Shown piece by piece: positions 5,888 through 7,150 of a stretch of DNA of 7,150 nucleotides. Source of the DNA: an uncultured Armatimonadota bacterium (GTDB lineage: Bacteria > Armatimonadota > Armatimonadia > Armatimonadales > Armatimonadaceae); NCBI GenBank assembly GCA_903881535.1, contig CAIRTT010000396.1:1-7150 (forward strand), in the 5' to 3' direction. Position 1 is the first letter of the stretch. Each line of letters begins with the position of its first letter. The position numbers and the translations under genes are program-made. The notes beneath the pieces are model-generated. The model was given only the letters and a program-made list of their open reading frames with translations. It did no database searches and was not told the DNA's origin.

Positions 5888-7150
5888 TTACCCGTTTTCC
5901 TTTAGGGCCGCGGCGCCGAGCTCCGGTGCAATACCGATGTAGGTTTCCGGGCGTAGGGCTTTGAGGCGCTGGAGGGCATCCTCCGACAACTCCAACGTCT
6001 CAAGGAATGCAAGCATGCCTGCAGCATCCACACGCTGGCCACGTGTTAGCTCCTTGAGGCGCTCATAAGGGCGGTCAAGCCCCTCAACACGCATCACGGT
6101 TTGGATGGGTTCAGCCAGCACTTCCCAGTTTCGATCCAGCTCTGCCAGCATAAAGGTGCGATCAGCATCCAGTTTTCCGATGCCACGTCCCGCCGCGACC
6201 ATAGCCAGCAAGGCATGCCCAAACGCAGTACCGACAGCCCGGATTGCACTGGAATCACTTAGGTCGCGCTGAAGACGTGAAACCTGCAGCTTCGCACCAA
6301 GGTGTTCGAACAAACTGACAGCAAGCCCGATGTTCGCTTCACTGTTTTCAAAGTCGATAGGATTAACCTTATGTGGCATCGTGCTCGACCCAATTTCGCC
6401 AGCGACGGTCTTCTGACGAAAGACTCCAACGCTGATGTAAGACCAGATGTCCCTGTCGAAGTCCATGAGGATGGTAAGAAAGCGCGACCATGCATGGAAT
6501 AACTCAGCCATATAATCGTGGGATTCAATTTGCGTTGTCAACGGGTTATACGTCAAGCCAAGGCCTGTGACAAAGCGCTCGGCGATGTCTGGCCAGTTTG
6601 CATCCGGGAATGCAACCACATGCGCATTGAATGCCCCAACGGCACCATTGATCTTGCCTAAGAATGGGATGGACTTAATCTGTGTAAGCTGACGGTTCCA
6701 GCGATGTACGAATACAGCCAGTTCTTTACCAAGCGTGCTTGGGCTTGCAGGCTGACCATGGGTTCGTGAAAGCAAAGGGGCATCGAGGAGCGGTCCAGCG
6801 AGGCTGCGGACCTTTCCAACAACCTCTTCGGCCTTGGGAAGCATCACCTTCCCGATTGCCCCTTGCAGCATCAGTGCATGGGAGAGGTTATTGATATCCT
6901 CAGATGTACATGCGAAGTGAACCCATTCGGACAAATCTTCGAGGGATGTCTCGGCGAGGTTACGCTTGATCCAGTACTCAACCGCCTTTACATCGTGGTT
7001 GGTTGTCCGCTCGATTTCCTTGATGCCTGCTGCCGCTTCGTTGTTTATGCTGCCTGCAAGGTTTCTGAGAAGCTGAATCTCATCAGCATGCATTGCACGG
7101 ATAGCCGGTAATGTCGGCTCGGATGCCAAATGAATCAGCCACTCAACCTC
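5888..7150 (-). CDS. purB: Adenylosuccinate lyase PurB, long (E. coli-type) form, 5' end outside window
   Basis: PurB catalyses two fumarate-releasing steps of purine synthesis: SAICAR to AICAR and adenylosuccinate to AMP. The visible 420 residues align by eye with most of E. coli PurB: ERTTNHDVKAVEY, FACTSEDINNLSHALML, LLSRTHGQPA (with the general acid/base His), LGKINGAVG, TTQIESHDY, the fumarase/aspartase signature GSSTMPHKVNPIDFEN carrying the mobile-loop catalytic serine, and NWEVLAEPIQTVMR. The frame stays open to the right edge (EVEWLIHLA matches the E. coli region around residues 40-48), so about 39 N-terminal residues lie outside the window. The TTG at 7129 is an internal leucine codon and not a start. 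All catalytic motifs are intact. The zinc-ribbon gene follows one base after the stop. This is the long subfamily and not the shorter B. subtilis-like one. Confidence 0.97.
   Translation of the reverse strand, partial: EVEWLIHLASEPTLPAIRAMHADEIQLLRNLAGSINNEAAAGIKEIERTTNHDVKAVEYWIKRNLAETSLEDLSEWVHFACTSEDINNLSHALMLQGAIGKVMLPKAEEVVGKVRSLAGPLLDAPLLSRTHGQPASPSTLGKELAVFVHRWNRQLTQIKSIPFLGKINGAVGAFNAHVVAFPDANWPDIAERFVTGLGLTYNPLTTQIESHDYMAELFHAWSRFLTILMDFDRDIWSYISVGVFRQKTVAGEIGSSTMPHKVNPIDFENSEANIGLAVSLFEHLGAKLQVSRLQRDLSDSSAIRAVGTAFGHALLAMVAAGRGIGKLDADRTFMLAELDRNWEVLAEPIQTVMRVEGLDRPYERLKELTRGQRVDAAGMLAFLETLELSEDALQRLKALRPETYIGIAPELGAAALKENG

Noticed and set aside
7127..7129. TTG at 7129 as the purB start
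   Set aside because: The frame stays open to the window edge and the upstream residues match the E. coli PurB sequence, so this is an internal leucine codon.

Overview
The window shows a compact stretch of bacterial chromosome of moderate GC content. It has tightly packed genes, no mobile elements, no RNA genes and no CRISPR arrays. Housekeeping genes (purB, der) sit beside envelope-type genes. A secreted beta-barrel protein ending in an aromatic residue implies a diderm (outer-membrane-bearing) organism. I cannot fix the phylum. The mix is reminiscent of deep-branching diderms such as Armatimonadota, but that is an impression and not a demonstrated placement.

Layout from right to left. On the minus strand, purB (adenylosuccinate lyase) enters from the right edge without its N-terminus. 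One base after its stop it is followed by a small gene for a two-helix membrane protein with a C-terminal zinc ribbon (5575-5886). Converging on that pair is a single plus-strand gene (4366-5541) for a secreted outer-membrane porin-like barrel. Divergent from the porin across a 106-bp gap is a minus-strand operon: der (ribosome-assembly GTPase, 2907-4259), a 5'-nucleotidase-like metallophosphoesterase (2170-2907), a zinc-finger class I methyltransferase (1220-2173), and a large multi-pass GT-C/GT39-like glycosyltransferase that runs off the left edge (1-1201). The joints are a 1-base overlap (TAATG), a 4-base overlap (ATGA) and an 18-base gap, so co-transcription and translational coupling are very likely.

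PurB acts in purine synthesis and Der in 50S subunit maturation. The three genes downstream of der look like envelope or glycoconjugate functions (lipid-linked sugar transfer, methylation, phosphoester hydrolysis), but their substrates cannot be read from sequence. I see no clear new defence or mobile system. The points most worth a second look are the metallophosphoesterase, whose usual catalytic GNH(E/D) histidine is arginine, the uncharacterised zinc-ribbon membrane protein coupled to purB, and the attachment of an envelope-type module to der.
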